This document shows positions 63,290-64,000 of a stretch of DNA of 64,000 nucleotides, in pieces. Made by a program: the position numbers and the translations under genes. The notes under the pieces are model-generated. The model was not told the DNA's origin. It saw only the letters and a list, made by a program, of their open reading frames with translations, and did no database searches. Origin of the DNA: Chrysomallon squamiferum (lineage: Eukaryota; Mollusca; Gastropoda; Neomphalida; Peltospiridae); the NCBI GenBank assembly GCA_012295275.1, contig CM022679.1, positions 27,067,483 through 27,131,482 on the forward strand, given 5' to 3'. The stretch's first letter is position 1; each line of letters begins with the position of its first letter.

Positions 63290-63460
63290 AAAACACCTCC
63301 GTAACGATTGGCGATTCCCAGTCGACCGCAAAACAAACATGGCGGCCGAAGTTAAACATGGCGGTTGATTTCGGTCATGTTCGATTAACTGTGAAGATGT
63401 TCTCGACTGTCTAGATAAAACAAACACAGTGACAGGTGCAGATCTTGGAGTGTTTTTAAG
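63290..63460. promoter_or_regulatory. Promoter-like patch with paired ATGGCGG motifs
   Basis: AACATGGCGGCC and, 19 bases later, AACATGGCGGTT lie in a CpG-bearing patch (GTCGACCGC just before). ATGGCGG is the core of YY1-type elements found at animal transcription starts. A 5' splice site-like CAG followed by GTGCAG at about 63437 would suit a first exon on the plus strand. Direction is uncertain and no protein is identified. Confidence 0.35.
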
Positions 63461-63464
63461 GGGT

Positions 63465-63466
63465 AT

Positions 63467-63509
<43 letters not shown>

Positions 63510-63512
63510 TTT
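63465..63512. repeat. (TTTA)n microsatellite
   Basis: A perfect tetranucleotide run about 48 bp long. Confidence 0.95.
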
Positions 63513-63838
63513 TTCGTCAGTGAACATGTATTTGTAAATGAAAAATTCATAATTTTGTATTAAATCGTGTAAATTTGGTATTTTGTAAAATTAGAAATAC
63601 GTCAAAAATTTACCCACATTTCACCGTAATTTTTCGAAACATTACTCGAAATGAGAAGTCTGTTTGTTGCTATATTTTATAAAATTATGTAGAACTAAAG
63701 CCATACATACAACGCTGCAGTGGTAACTAATTTGTTAAAATAATATTACATTATGTTTACGGCAGTCACGAATAACGATTCTCAAATTACCTTTTGAAGA
63801 TCTAATATATAATTATACAAAAAAACACACACACACAC

Positions 63839-63899
<61 letters not shown>

Positions 63900-63914
63900 A
63901 TAATATATGTATAG

Positions 63915-64000
<86 letters not shown>
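63839..64000. repeat. (CT)n ... (GATA)n(GA)n foldback array at the window end
   Basis: (CT)n at about 63840-63893, an AT-rich centre with TATCTA and TAGATAGA, then (AG)n from about 63934 to the end. CT and AG tracts are reverse complements, and the ATCT/AGAT edges also pair, so the array is one large inverted repeat. It continues beyond the window. Confidence 0.95.

Overview
The window is AT-rich, microsatellite-laden animal nuclear DNA. Genes are broken into many short exons with canonical GT..AG junctions, and there is no sign of bacterial, plasmid or viral organisation. The protein-level matches and the intronless nicotinic-receptor-like pair suggest a lophotrochozoan, most likely a mollusc. 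That taxon call is inference; no barcode gene is present.

Four protein genes can be supported, all on the minus strand. (1) 9720-32396: a complete sorting nexin 14 (SNX14) gene. I rebuilt 36 coding exons that join in frame with no internal stop (2844 nt, 947 aa); the human protein is about the same length. Order: two membrane segments, Cys/His cluster, PXA, RGS, PX and C-terminal nexin domain. (2) 36343-47624: a complete cyclin F (CCNF) gene of 15 coding exons (2298 nt, 765 aa): F-box, SEL1-like repeats, two cyclin boxes and a Ser/acid/basic tail. It has a cell-cycle-type promoter (E2F-like, CHR-like and CCAAT elements) and a good polyadenylation site near 35065. (3, 4) 52511-53719 and 56933-58138: two intronless, tandem, closely related Cys-loop ligand-gated channel subunits. 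They keep the Cys-loop, four membrane helices and cation-pore residues, but have lost the vicinal cysteines and key aromatic residues that bind acetylcholine.

Layout: 1-9.7 kb holds degenerate minisatellites, long simple repeats, a promoter-like GC patch near 4.2 kb and the SNX14 downstream region, which contains a 39-bp foldback. 9.7-32.4 kb is SNX14, whose introns carry four minisatellites and a decayed pogo/Tigger-like DNA transposon. 32.4-36.3 kb is the spacer plus the CCNF 3' UTR. 36.3-47.8 kb is CCNF, whose first intron has about five decayed tandem copies of the exon-2 splice-acceptor segment. 47.8-52.5 kb is mostly repeats with one coding-like patch. 52.5-58.2 kb is the receptor pair. 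58.2-64 kb is repeat-rich, with a possible terminal exon of an unseen gene near 61 kb and a promoter-like patch near 63.35 kb. The window ends in a (CT)n/(AG)n foldback.

The genes do not form a pathway: SNX14 acts at ER and lipid-droplet/endolysosomal membranes, cyclin F in ubiquitin ligation during the cell cycle, and the receptor pair in membrane signalling. The most interesting items are the receptor pair with a dismantled acetylcholine site and the tandem copies of the CCNF exon-2 acceptor.
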